A DNA stretch of 64,000 nucleotides, from assembly GCF_020921035.1 (NCBI RefSeq), contig NC_063155.1, positions 8,107,001-8,171,000 on the forward strand, written 5' to 3'. The notes under the pieces are model-generated. The model was not told the origin of the DNA and searched no databases. It saw only the letters and a list, made by a program, of their open reading frames with translations. Below are positions 49,092 through 60,998 of this stretch, in pieces; position 1 is the stretch's first letter, and each line of letters starts with the position of its first letter. The DNA is from Rhodamnia argentea. Taxonomy: Eukaryota > Streptophyta > Magnoliopsida > Myrtales > Myrtaceae. A program made the translations under genes and the position numbers.

Positions 49092-49210
49092 AGAAATAAC
49101 CTACCAAAGCCAAGATACGAGCTGCCTTACGTTCCGCGCAGAAATAACCTACCAATGCCAAGATACGAGCTGCCTTACGTTCCACGTCTCTCTCTCTCTC
49201 TCTCTCTCTT
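48797..49210. repeat. GA/CT microsatellites and a 48 bp tandem duplication in the NAC promoter
   Basis: (GA)n tracts lie at about 48797-48820 and 49061-49090 and a (CT)n tract at about 49186-49210. CAGAAATAACCTACCAA repeats at 49091 and 49139 (48 bp period). GAGA tracts are bound by BBR/BPC proteins in plants. A 213-codon frame across 48718-49359 is made of these repeats and is not a gene. Confidence 0.85.
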
Positions 49211-49219
49211 CTGGGTTGC

Positions 49220-50421
49220 TTTTTGGTACTAATCCTATCTTCTACTGTTTGACTTGAAGACAACTCGCATCTCCATGTCCCGAACGTGTGCTTTTGAGTT
49301 TTGACAACAACCGATTCATCATTTCTCAGTATGGCCAGTGGAGATGGAGATAGCCCCATCAGTTGATTTCATTCGAACGACACTGTTCATATCACCATCA
49401 AGAGCAAGAGGTATCAGCGGGTCATCGCAGCATGTGAGAATTTCTTATGAACATAGTTCGGTTCGGTCGACCATCCCAAGCCGTTGCTTGGCTGCATTTT
49501 CTCGCTCGCAGTCGAACAAAAGTCTCGTTATCAAGGAAAAAACGAGCAATGAATCTGGTGCAAAAGAAGGGTATTCGCAGAACAAACTCTCCCCTTTCTT
49601 GGCAGCCCTTGCAAGCTGTGTGTGAATGCAACGGAAGACTTTAAAGAAAGCCTCTTCAGATTCCGACCCCCTTACCCCGGGTAGGTTCTAGATTTTAAAA
49701 ATTGAAGAATCGATTTTGACCGGAAACAAGTCTTTGAGATTTTTTTTTCTATATTTTCGTGTGATCTTGCAGTATTCTATAACGTCCGATGATAAGTAAT
49801 CTAGCATTACTATTCGGAGCTTTCATTTATGACGATATCCATTACTTGAAATTTTTACTTTGTTAATATTTCAAATTTTTTATGTGTCTAAATATGAGTT
49901 GTGGTCAATAAACTGTAACATCAAATGGTAATCAATGACGATTTACAGCAATCCTTCAATTAAGAATATAGTTGAAATCTCGATAGACCCTCGAACCAAT
50001 CTTAGAACTTGTGACAGAATAAATTTCAGGTTTCAGACTAGATTTCAATGTTTCAAAAATTAGAAAATCCATTCCGATGGGTGGGTTACCGACCTTGAAA
50101 TCGCTCACCCCTAATTCGGACGCTCGACATGAGCTCGTGCACATTTCACGTGGAAAGCTAGAAGCATGGAAAATGGAAGAATAAAGATTCAAATTGGTAT
50201 AGGAATTGGTTTTGGTTTTGGAAAACCGACGGAGGCATGGAAGCTTTCATGCCATCACCATTGACAAGAACTGCGAGGGACAGATGAAAGCAATGTCAAG
50301 CAGTAGGTTCAGCTTGACGCTTTCTTCAGCAGAAAAAAGATTTTGAGAGGTCCGTAGGCTCTTGTGGTCAAGTCACTTTCAATAAAAATATCCAGGAAAA
50401 TATTCAAATAAGGAGATGAAA
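49220..50421. other. Intergenic, no gene seen
   Basis: Distal NAC upstream region; short frames only. Confidence 0.5.
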
Positions 50422-50990
50422 TAGATCTTATTTTAAATAAGAGCATGTATTGCTCAAACCGTCTCACGGAAGGTTCTGGTCAAATGGCATTTTTGTCTTT
50501 TACCTTTCTGCTTTTTTTTTTAATTTATGTTTTTCCCTTTTCCCTTCCTTTTTTTACTTTTTTTTTCTTTTCCTCCCTCGACCATCGCTGGCATCGGGTG
50601 AAGGCGGCCCTCGCCTAGAGGCGCCTAGGCAAGCTTGTTGAATGGCACCGTAACTATAACAGTCCTAGATAGCGAAGGTTGCCCTCGTAGGCGTCGAGCG
50701 AGTCAGCCTGGCTAGGGCGGTCAAGGGCGAGGGTCGCCCTCATTGGCGTCGAGTGAGAGTTAGCCCGACGCTAGTGATGGCGGAGAGGGGAGAAGAAAAA
50801 AAAATGAGAAAAAACAAAAGAAAAGGAAAATAAAAAAAATTCAAAAAAGCAAATGGATGAAAATACCATTCGGCCATATCTTTTTTGAAACAATAAGATC
50901 ATTTCAAACCATTATTTGAACAAGATCTACTCCAGGTCCTTATTTGAAAAAGTGAAAGCACTCCATGCTCTTATTTGAAATTTACTAGAC
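50422..50990. mobile_element. Non-autonomous TIR element (~570 bp) with GC-rich core
   Basis: TTAAATAAGAGCATGTATTG on the left pairs with the reverse complement of CATGCTCTTATTTGAAATTT on the right. A pyrimidine tract (50510-50580), GC-rich core (50580-50780, CTCGCC and GTCGAG phrases) and purine tract (50785-50840) follow the shared plan. Confidence 0.7.
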
Positions 50991-51765
50991 AACGTTGAAA
51001 AATAATTATACCCAATTTTTAGCCAATATGTCCTTTTTTTTTTCTCATGTTATATATGATTAAATTATTTAAATCTGTGGTAGTAAATTTGAAGCTAAAT
51101 TATGTGGATGTTATAAGTATTGCAGTTACATGTACATGCATCTTCTATTTCGTCCTAGCCCTTCGATAGCAATGATGACAATAATTATGAGATGACCACG
51201 ACATGTCGGTAAAAAATAATGTTGCCACAGTTATTTCCCACATTAAAAATGCTTAGTCTTTATAACCTTCATGCACGTAAATTGAATGAACATCGGAGTA
51301 ATTAGTGCCGAATTGTTCCGATGTCGGCATCATTATCTCGAGTCGGCGGCTGAGATTACGCTCCAGCGATCACAGTTGACAATAACACGGTGACTTTTGA
51401 AAGTAAGGTAAAATTCGAAGAAGAATTATAAGCTAAGAAATGGCACATGCATCTCACATTCAATCAATCCAAAGGAAAAAAAAACAAAAAAAAAAAAAAA
51501 GAGGAAGAGGGTGTCAATAGGTGCAATGAACCCATGGATGCAACCTCGATCTCACTTGGATTGAGCAAGCAATGGAGCCTTGCGTGCCTACCTTAGCCAA
51601 ACCTTATCAAGAGCATTTAGGACTTTTCGGAAGTGATAAGGTTGCAGTTGGATTTGGTAATAAATGGAAATCAAATGACTCTCTTGGTATTAGTTTGAGA
51701 TTATATGGTCATCACAACATATATATCCTCTTTTTTCACAACCTCCTACTTCTATATTGCTAGGG
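50991..51765. other. Intergenic, no gene seen
   Basis: AT-rich; one short frame (51572-51763) without recognisable content. Confidence 0.45.
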
Positions 51766-52000
51766 AAGCGTTTGTTTAGTAGAAAACTCAAGATTTGAAA
51801 AACGTTTTCCTAAAAATTATTGGTTATATCGCTTAGGAAAATTAGTCAACAAAAAATATTCTTATCATCAACAATAATTTGTGTCTAAATACTTTCGTAG
51901 ATGATGAAAATATTTTTCATTCATTTATTTTTTTAAATGATACAAGCGATTATTTTTTAAAAACGTTTTTAAAATCTTGAGTTTTTCGTGAAACAACGTT
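51766..52000. mobile_element. ~230 bp GTTTGTTT-type MITE, copy 2
   Basis: GCGTTTGTTTAGTAGAAAAC on the left pairs with GAGTTTTTCGTGAAACAACG on the right; the interior matches the copies at 33109 and 52161. Confidence 0.7.
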
Positions 52001-52160
52001 TTCATTTCTAGCGCCCATGATAAGAAAAAGCATCAAATGGTTTACTGGTAATTGGCTAAAAGGAAGCAACAATTAGGTCTATGCTTTGCACACCCTTTTT
52101 CTAGATTAGCATGGAAGGATAAGATTTCACTATTAATGCAGATGTTTAAAAGATATAATT

Positions 52161-52381
52161 AAGCTCCGATTGTTTCGCGAAAAATGAACGGGTTTGGAAA
52201 ACAGTTTCCTAAAAACAATAGTTTGTATTGCTTATAGGAACGAATGAATAAAAAATATTTTCATTGTCCACAAAAATATTTAGACATAAAGTTATTAACT
52301 AATTGTTTCAAGCGAAACAAGTAATCAAATTTTAGAATATGTTTCACAAATCATTTATTTTTCTCGAAACAAACGGAGCTT
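52161..52381. mobile_element. ~221 bp GTTTCG-type MITE, copy 3 (best preserved)
   Basis: TIRs AAGCTCCGATTGTTTCGCG and, reversed from the right, AAGCTCCGTTTGTTTCGAG. Interior shares TTTCCTAAAAACAATAG and TTTTCATTGTC phrases with other copies. Confidence 0.8.
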
Positions 52382-52599
52382 ATCAAGATCAAGCATCGAG
52401 AAAAGTCGTAAATCTTGCTATTAGACATGCGCCAAGTAGCATCTCCAAGAAGGTTCGTATTGTTGTTAATGACACATACTTACGCATCAAGGAGGTGGAG
52501 GAAGATATTTCGTAATCACTAGATAATGCTACTTGACATTTGATATCAAATGTCAAGTAGCATTTGGAACGTCCAAGGTCCCATTTAAAAAATGAGTGG

Positions 52600-52762
52600 A
52601 CGAAAAATATTTCCATCGTCTACGCAAATACTTAGACACAAATTGTTGTCGGCGATGATAATATTTTTTTATTGACTAATTATTTCAAGCGACACGTGCA
52701 ATAACTTTTAGGAAATTTTTTCTAAATCAATCGATTTTCGAGGAACAAATGGAGCCTTAATG
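52600..52762. mobile_element. GTTTCG-type MITE, truncated copy 4
   Basis: Starts internally (GAAAAATATTTCCATCGTC) and ends CGAGGAACAAATGGAGCC, the right TIR of the family; the left TIR is missing. Confidence 0.65.
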
Positions 52763-52794
52763 TAATGCAATATTTTACCAAATCACACAAGTGC

Positions 52795-53175
52795 CATTAA
52801 ATTACTTAGTATCTTTGGCATTTTACAAAAAAGGAATTATATCTCAAACGATTCATGAACTTTGGCTTACTGTATAGTGTGGTACCCGAATTTTTAATTT
52901 GTTCAACGCAATCACTGGACTTTTGGTGCATGCTCAATTTAGTTTATGGACTATATCAAAATGTTTAATGTTGTCATTGGACTTGAATTATTGAAAGAAA
53001 AACAATTACATTTCCATATAGTTCAAGGATTACATTGAACACGTACCAAAAATCCAATGATCCCACTAAATAAATTAAAAGTCCAGAAACGACATTGTAT
53101 ATTGGACTAAAGCTCACGGATCACATCGCACATCGGCTCAAAATTCAAGAACTATTTGTATTATTTTTTCTGTAA
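52795..53175. mobile_element. Foldback element of the GATTCATGAACTTT type, copy 1
   Basis: Left phrases (GATTCATGAACTTTGGCTTA, TTTTTAATTTGTTC) recur inverted on the right (TAAATTAAAAGTCCAGAA, GGACTAAAGCTCACGGATC). Related to 60295-60690. Confidence 0.6.
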
Positions 53176-53369
53176 AAAAAAAGTCGAAAATGGCCAGAGA
53201 AAAAAACAAATCAAGTTAGAACCAGTGATTTTCCTAAACGTTTAATATGAAAAACGAGGGTTTCCTCAAATGTACGTCAAGAAAGCAAGAGAGTCCAACG
53301 AAATCGGCTTTGCTAATCTAAGGTATCTATATCTATATTATCTACTAGCTATTATAGTGAATCCCATAT

Positions 53370-53693
53370 GAGCGTCGTTTGCCATTTTTAATGATGCGGA
53401 TGACGAAGATGACCTTTCCCTTTCAGGGAAACCCCTCCAATCGCCACCGCACACGTGTCGCCCCCGCCCCCATCTGGAGGAATTCCAGTCCTCTCGGTAA
53501 TCCCCCCCAATCTGACCCGCCCAGAGCTACGCGCCTCTTCCCCACCGGTCAACGTCCGCATCCGCTATGCGACCGCCCGTAAAATTGACAGTTGCTGCCG
53601 CGCCGGGTCAATCGCAGCCCAGCCTGGCGGTAGCCACGTGGCGCCAGCTCGGGTGATTAGGGTTAAATCAAACCCGAGAGAGTTGACTTGGGA
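53370..53693. promoter_or_regulatory. Orphan GC-rich segment with G-boxes
   Basis: Contains CACACGTGTC near 53449 and CACGTG at 53635-53640, and continues at 54534-54680 beyond a TIR element. It resembles a plant promoter or CpG-rich 5' region, but no coding gene follows. Function unknown. Confidence 0.3.
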
Positions 53694-54533
53694 CCCCGTT
53701 TAGTTCAACGCTGAGGAAACATCCTTGCAAAAATGCAACTACTTTTGAGTTAAAAGGAGATTTTCAAAATACAAATAATATTTGATAAAATATATTTTAA
53801 AAACACATTGAAAAGAATATTTGATGTAAATGCCGTTTCGTAAAAAATACCATCCGTAAATAATTTGAATTTTTTTAATTATTTTTTATTTTTATCGAAT
53901 ACAGATTACTTTTATTTTTATCCTTCTTCCTTCGTTAATTTTTTCTCTGCTTGTTGTCGACCACGATGGCGGCCGATGAGCCGAGGCCGAGCCTCGCCGG
54001 ATCTAGTGAGGCTAGTCATGCTCACTCGAGGCCAAGCCGGATCCGACGAGGCTAGGTCTCCCTCGAGGCCGCCGACGTCGAGGCTCGCCTCACTCGCTCG
54101 AGGCCGAGCCAGATCCAGTGATGCCAAGGCTTTCATCGTCGACCCTCAAGCTTGCCGGCCCACATGTCACGGTCAATCGTCGGGCGACCGTTGCCACCGA
54201 GGTCCGCGGTTAGTGGAGGAAGGAGCAACAAGCAGAGGAAGGAGGAAGCAGGACGAAGGAGGAGGGAGAAGGAGAAAAGAAAAAAAAAAAGAAAAAGAAA
54301 ATAAAGAAGAAAATAAGAAGATTACAAAAATAAAAAAATGATAGTTGCATTTTGGAAATGCAATTTTCTAAAGTACTTTCAAAACTATTTTGGGCTAAAG
54401 GCATTTAGGATCCTTTGAAAATGCAATTGCATTTTCTCAAAGTTGAGTAAAAAACGAACCAAACGCCATTTGTGTTTAGCCAAAGGATTTTTGAGCCCCA
54501 AAGCCCATTCCAAATGCTGAACCAAACAGGCCG
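53694..54533. mobile_element. hAT-like TIR element (~840 bp) with GC-rich core
   Basis: Left ACCCCGTTTAGTTCAACGCT resembles the reverse complement of the right end (GGCCTGTTTGGTTCAGCAT). The core 53965-54230 is GC-rich (GAGGC and CTCGCC phrases), flanked by pyrimidine and purine tracts. The decamer TTAGGGTTAA occurs at 53657 and 54534, but 53657 lies outside the left TIR, so I do not call it a target duplication. The 158-codon frame inside is low-complexity. Confidence 0.6.
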
Positions 54534-54679
54534 TTAGGGTTAATCCGTGAGCTCATGAGTCTCCCGAGCTGGCGAGCTCTCCTCCTTGCTTCGTCTAACG
54601 CGACATGTGGGGCACGAAAGGGTCAGCTACGTGGCGGGTGCTAATTGGCCACGGGAGCCTGATTTAGGCAGAGTGTCAA

Positions 54680-56807
54680 CTCCTTTGAATTCCGAAAAAG
54701 TAAAAAAGAGTCGTATCCTCTGATTTCTCTTTTTATTTGATCGAGTTCTCATGATCCGATATTTCATGAACTTCTTGCCTAACTTTGACATAGGCCCTAC
54801 CCAAAGTGGGAAATTTTAATTTATTTTAATATATTTTTTAAAAAAATAAATTTTAGTACGCGACTGCTTTTGATCACGCTCTTAATGCTTTCTCTCTTCT
54901 GCGGTTGACAAATTGCGACATTGTTTTTTTCAGGGTTGAGTTGACTCGGGAATTGGTATTGAATGTTCATGGCCAGCGATTCGTTTGCAATAGACAATTA
55001 GAGGATGAGCAAGATTCAAATCTCTCGGAGGTTTGATCTGATGATGCTGAGGATGTAACGGGGGGAGATGATAGACACGTTCGTGGTTCCAGAAGTTGCA
55101 AGCAGTTTAGTTGCTTGGTTTTGTTTCACTCCTTTCACCATTTGCCCAACTTAGCTTCGAATTGAGAGGCATGGCGTCGTCGATTTCGTGAGGAATTCCG
55201 ATACATAAATATCTATCGGAGAGAGGTAGCTCATTAATTATTGGCAAGAAACATGCCATTGTTACAGTCTTACCCGGAAAAAAAAAAAAAAACAATCGGT
55301 GTCGGTGCCGGGATCGTCATATAAGTTGTCACACCGCAATGTAGTTTCCAAAACATGTATACTTAAATTTGTGACAAGTAAAAACCAGATCTTTCAACCA
55401 AACACTCCAAAAGTTGTTCTTGCAAAGATGATTACCAGGGTTTTGCACAACCCTCTACAATAGATTACAAACCCTTCTGTTGGGAACAGTTGCAACCAAC
55501 AAGCTGGGGTTGGAGCATCTTTCTCCAACTAATTATGCAAACCAAACCCATTAACTCTTTGATTTTGCTACTACCTCTAGGATGCATTAGCCACTAAAGT
55601 AACTCAATTACATCCAACTGGAGAACCTTGCAGGATTCAATCTTTGTCCTTCTCATTCAATTTGGCAGAGGACCCGGCATCTGTTCAGAGTTGAATTAAA
55701 AAGGTAAACCTGATTAGAGTCAGATCCAACAACCGAATTGAACTTATCTATTTCACCATCTTTCACACTTTGGTTTGGTGAACGAGTCTCGGACACCATC
55801 TTCGACTTTAGCGGATGACTAGGCATAATCCCTCAGCCGCCATAATTAAACTATCTCTCTCATTCTCTCTCTCTCTCTCTCTCCTTTGTTTAGCTTTATG
55901 TACCTAAACACTTCGATTGGCTCAGATGGCCTGTAGGCATTGGTCAGATATTTCCTAGTTTATGAGGATGGTGAGTCCATTGGTCCACCGGTTCATAACT
56001 GAGAATAGAACTGTTTCGTTTGCTATCACGGCATTGTTCATTATTCTATGCCTCTTCTCTCCATTCACATGCTGCCCTCCCCCGTAGCGGCGAGCAAAAG
56101 GAACCAATTGGACCGAGAACCGCTCGATCGGTTTGGTCCCTTGGGGGGCTAGTCCGGTTCTCGATTATATTGAAACCGGTAATTGTCAAGTCCGATTTTC
56201 GATTTCAAAGGTGGAATTGCTCATCAAGATCACATCAAGTATTTTTTTAAAAAATGTTAATTTCATTTCTAAAAAATCTTTAAAGAAATCAACTCTTAAT
56301 TATTATGGATATTTTTACACATTAAAAATGCAAATATATATTTCAAGCGCATACAATCAATTTATTGAATCGTCGAAAAAACAGATCCGACCGGACCGGT
56401 GACCCTAACCCTACTTCCACCTCAAAAGATTCCACAAATCTCATCACTTTGACCATTCGGCTCACCTAATCACTCATCACATTGATGTCACGGCAGCAAT
56501 TTGTCAGATCTTGCTCCAATCCCAGTCGATCTTAGTGGCTCAGAACCCCTGCATAATTGCCGATAAAACAAAAGAACCAATATGCTTGACCTAATATCCA
56601 TAGGGCTTACGTTTGAGTGGATGTACGTATATTCCCTTCCCTCCACCAGTTTCTAGAGAAAGTGATAGTGCATGAATAACAGGTTTCATTAGGTAAAGAT
56701 CGTATGCCCCAGAGAACTATGACCCAGGAACAATCTCGTTCATGCCTAATCTTGTGTTTAACTAATACAGATTCTTCAGTCAAATTTGTGAAGCCCCTTT
56801 TGAATTT
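54680..56807. other. Intergenic, no gene seen
   Basis: Short frames only. A (CT)n tract lies at about 55856-55882. Nothing recognisable. Confidence 0.5.
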
Positions 56808-57330
56808 GGGTTAATATCACAGAAAATCCCAAACCGATACATCTATGAAAAATTTACCATAAACTATTTTTTTAACCACAAAAAATCATAAATTGATATA
56901 TTTGTGATAAATTTACCCCAAACTGAGTACACCTATAACAAATTTATCCTCCGTTAATTTTCGATAAATTTAACTATCAAATTATTTAGTTGGATGACAC
57001 GTGACGGTTGACAAGTATATCATTTTAGGGTTTTTGCCCTTTGTTTGTCATAAGTTTATCAATTTGAAGTTTTTCGTGATATTAACTCCATTTAATGTAG
57101 GATAAATTTGTCACAAGTATACCAATTTGGGGTATTTCATGGTCAAAAGAATTAATTTATGGTAAATTTGTCCCAAGTATACCAATTTAAGGTATTTCAT
57201 GGTCAAAAGAATTAATTTAGGGCAAATTTGTCATAGGTGTACCGGTTTGGGATTTTTCGTGGTAAAAAAAATAGTTTTTGGTAAATTTGTCACGAGTGTA
57301 CAAGTTTAGGGTTTTTCATGGTAATAACCC
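56808..57330. mobile_element. MULE-type foldback element B (523 bp) with 9 bp target duplication
   Basis: TIRs GGGTTAATATCACAGAAAAT and, reversed, GGGTTATTACCATGAAAAAC. TTTGAATTT flanks both ends exactly (56799-56807 and 57331-57339). The interior repeats a degenerate ~55 bp unit (GGTAAATTTGTCACAAGTAT then ACCAATTT...GGTATTTCATGG). No coding capacity. Related to 13105-15234 and 59056-59550. Confidence 0.88.
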
Positions 57331-57361
57331 TTTGAATTTTGACCTTCTTTGATTCGTTTTT

Positions 57362-57712
57362 GGGAGAATTAGCACAAAAAAAAAAACCCTAAACTTATTA
57401 CAATTATGCCGATTCAGATCTTAATCCCCCCTTTTTTTTGTCAATTCAGTCCTAAACATTTTGCATTTGTGCTAATTCAGTCTATCCGACTAATTTTGTC
57501 CATCGAAAAAATAGAAAAACTAAAGAAAAGAAAATGGAGAAAAAAGAAGAAAAAAAGTTATAAAAATCCCCAAAAATTATTGAAATATTATATAAAAAAT
57601 TTACATCGGCGATGGCGGACAAAATTGGCTAGATGGACTGAATTAGCACAAATGTTAAAGGTTTAGGATTGAAATGACAAAAAAAAAGTTTAAAATTGAA
57701 TCGACACAAGAA
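57362..57712. mobile_element. Non-autonomous TIR element (~350 bp)
   Basis: Left GTGCTAATTCAGTC.ATC and GTCCTAAAC phrases are mirrored on the right (GGACTGAATTAGCACAAATG). AT- and purine-rich centre with no GC core, so it looks like a core-less relative of 62610-63242. Confidence 0.65.
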
Positions 57713-58650
57713 AAATTTTAAAATAAAGGCCTGGAGTACTCTGATTTTCTTAAACAATGGCATAAATTGGACATTGTTTGAAACAAGGACATAAAATGCC
57801 CTCTGTGTTTAAAAAAAAAAAAAGACCTCACTAATGGCATTTTCATTATTTTCCTTTTTGATTTTCCCTTTTACCATGTCTATTTTTTTTCCCTTTGTTT
57901 TGCTTAGACCATCGCATGCTTACCCTCCCTATTGTTCATCGTCTTCAATCTAGGGCACTGTTCATCATCTATTTTACAGAGACAACCCATGTCTCTTTTC
58001 TATGAAATTTTTTCCTTTGCTTGTGGCACCCGTTTGCAGATAAGGCTTCTGGTTGCTTGGTCGACGCTCGGTGACAGTCGTACCGCCCCTCTAGTTCTAT
58101 TCATCGCCAAGCTTGCCGAGGTCACACGACCCTAGCGTTGGCGCGACTAGGGACTAGCGACCTCCTAGGCTCACATCGACAACCCACTGCAAGACTCGAG
58201 GCTCGTCATCCTCACCGTCAATGGTGGTGATGATCGATTTTCTTCTAGTGTTCTCGACAAAATGTGGCCCCCTAAAATTGTTGAGCACTTCCATGGAGAC
58301 TCGACAACAAAACTATTGAAATTGTCTCTCTTGGCCTCGCCTTGTCCAAAGACAAGGCCGTCCTCTATGGCTGCGAGGGACACCTTGCTGGCAATAGGCA
58401 AGGCTGGCCCTCATTAGATCTGGATTGTTTATGAGATGATGAACAGTGCCCTTCTTACATAACAAAGGCAAAATATAGAAATGGGAAAAAAAGAAAAGAA
58501 AAAAAAAGAAGTGACAAAAATATCCTTAGTCATGCCTTTTTTTGAAACAAATACGACACTTCGGGCCCTTATTTAAAAATAAGATTCACTTTATGTCTTT
58601 ATTTGAAAAAATGAGGGTATTTCAAGTTCTTATTTCAAATTTTTCCTCGA
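57709..58650. mobile_element. Non-autonomous TIR element (~940 bp) with GC-rich core
   Basis: AAAATTTTAAAATAAAGGCC on the left pairs with the reverse complement of the right end (AAAAATTTGAAATAAGAACT). Core about 57900-58430; purine tract 58480-58520. It abuts the preceding element. Confidence 0.65.
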
Positions 58651-59055
58651 CACAATTATAATAAATTGAGGATTTTTTTTTGTGGTAATTCTTCCAATGG
58701 TTTTCGGGGGATTAAGAGCACGTTGGCAACGGCCTTTTGAGCGCGACATTGATTAGGGACGTACGAGGTGGTGCTGTGTAATTATCCCATATTTTTCTGT
58801 CTCTATTTGACTAGTTCAGTTGAAGGATTACCAACATAATGATGCTTTGTCATCTCTCTTCAGCAATTTCATTTCCTTTTCTAAACATACAGTTTGAATT
58901 CAGTGATCCTTTTGTTTTTTTATCACATTAGCTACCGATTAGGGATTTTAAAATAATTACGACGGGCTATGTCGTATAGAATATGCAACATGGTTCCTTT
59001 TTAACGTCCCAACTTGATAAAAGTAATTTTCGAAGTTACATATAATTAATTTTTT

Positions 59056-59550
59056 GGTTAATACCACGAAAAATCCCAAATTGATATGCATGTGATAATT
59101 TACTTCAAATTATTTTTTTGATCATAGAAATCTCAAATTGATACACGTTTGACAAATTTACTCTAAGCTATTTTTTCCAAAATTAATATATCTGTGATAA
59201 ATTTATCTTAAATTAATTTTTTTGATAGGAAAAATTACCAAACCGGCACACATATGATAAATTTACCCTCCATTAGTATTCGTTAAATTAGATTAATACC
59301 ACAAAACCCTAAATTGATACGCTTGTAAACCCAAACGTGTACACCTGGCAATTGCCACGTGTCTCGAACTCAACAATTTGATGATAAAATTTAACAAAAA
59401 TTAACGAAAGGTAAATTTGTCACGTCAGTACTAGTTTGGGGTAAATTTGTTAAATGTGTCCTAGTTTTGGAATTTTAGGTGATCAAAAAAATAGTTTAAG
59501 GTAAATTTATTACATGTATACTAGTTTAAGGTTTTTTGCAGTATTAACAC
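59056..59550. mobile_element. MULE-type foldback element C (495 bp) with 10 bp target duplication
   Basis: Left end GGTTAATACCACGAAAAATC, right end GCAGTATTAACAC. TTAATTTTTT flanks both sides (59046-59055 and 59551-59560). It contains ATATGATAAATTTACCCTCC, the uninterrupted form of the site into which the Pack-MULE at 13200 inserted. Confidence 0.82.
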
Positions 59551-59560
59551 TTAATTTTTT

Positions 59561-60294
59561 CTCTAATTTGGAAAGTAATATTGTTATTCTAAGTCAATAA
59601 ATATGTATTCTAGAAAGCACACACACTTTTCGGGATTCCACACTCTGAGATATAGTCCGCGCTCCGGACATGCTAACAACACGCAGTTTAGCATCCCGAC
59701 TTGCCATTTCGACATGCAATGGGTCAATTTTAAGCATTTTTATTAAATTAGGGATAAAAAATGCAAATACATCAAAAATATATACACTTAAGTCATATCC
59801 CATCCGATAAAAAAATTCATATACCCAGCCATTCCAAAAATTAATATACCCAGCAAGCAAAAAAAGAACATAATCGTGAATTCCTAAGAGAAGAAGAAAA
59901 AGGAGAAGAAAAATAAGGAAGTCACCGTTGATATTTTTATATACACATGATAATTTATCATTTATGTAAAAATAAATATTTAATATACATGTGTCGACAT
60001 GTATGAATTCTCAATTTTTAAAAAATAACGTGTCAACGTATCATGTTGTATCGATGGATACTCCCTAGCATGTATTTGAAGTGGCCACGAGTCCTCATCC
60101 CCACCTGGAATTGAACATCGCATGGCCTTTAGAAGCCCGACCGTGCGACTTTGTTAACCGCCTTGCCGAACAGAAAGCAAGCGTGGCCCATGCCAGCCCC
60201 AAGAGACATGGAATGACAAAGTTAATTTTATTAAAAATGAAGCACAAGTCAGTTGCCCACAAAAATCTCAAAAAACATAAATAACATGAAAAAA
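59561..60294. other. Intergenic, no gene seen
   Basis: Short frames on both strands only. Confidence 0.5.
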
Positions 60295-60690
60295 AAATGA
60301 CACAAATGGTTTTTAAACTTTGACCCAATATGTAAAGTGATCTTCGAACTTTTAATTTGACCTATATGGTCTCCGAAATTTAGTTCAATGTACAATGTGA
60401 TCCATGAACTTTCAATTTATTTAGTGTAGTTTCCGAACTTAACATGTTCAACTTATTCCTTGAACTATAAAAAAAAAATGTTCAAAGTCGTCCTTGAATT
60501 TCAATGAATAGAATGAATACATTAATATCTTCATATAATTCAAGGATTAAGTTGAAATGTTCTAAAAGTTCAGGGACCACATTACACATTTGACTAAAGT
60601 TCAAGAACTATATTGATCAAATTAAAAGTCCATGGGTCAATTACACATTGAATTAAAGTTTATGAATCATTTGTGCAAATTCTACTTTAC
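60295..60690. mobile_element. Foldback element of the GATCCATGAACTTT type, copy 2
   Basis: GACACAAATGGTTTTTAAAC on the left is mirrored by TTTATGAATCATTTGTGCAA on the right; inner phrases (GATCCATGAACTTTCAATTT) have inverted partners. Same family as 52795-53175. Confidence 0.65.
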
Positions 60691-60998
60691 AAAGTAAATG
60701 TCAAGAAAATTGCCTCTAAAAGAAAGTTTTCTTTTTTCTTAAGTAAAATGGGCAAGTCAAAATGTCCGCTCTAGACCGAAAGTTTAAGCCTCATAATTGA
60801 GCAAGTCGGCTTGGACGGGGGCTAGTCTGATCTATGGTCCGGCCTAAATGTAATTAGAGTTCGCGGGCTATTATAGTTTCGGAAATCACAATCAAGCTAA
60901 TGATTAAAAAGATTTACGTGAAAAAGAAAGAAAATAACAGGTTACTTTGCGTGGCCAAGCTTAATTTATGAAGTTCTAAGCTATTCGGGGGATCAAAT

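Noticed and set aside
48718-49359. 213-codon minus-strand open frame upstream of the NAC gene
   Set aside because: Made largely of GA/CT microsatellite translation and a tandem duplication; it overlaps the NAC promoter and has no domain.
53865-54341. 158-codon frame inside a TIR element
   Set aside because: Arg/Ser/Ala low-complexity product of the GC-rich core; ends in the purine tract.
57932-58135. 67-codon frame in a TIR-element core
   Set aside because: Short, no family match, and inside a non-autonomous element.
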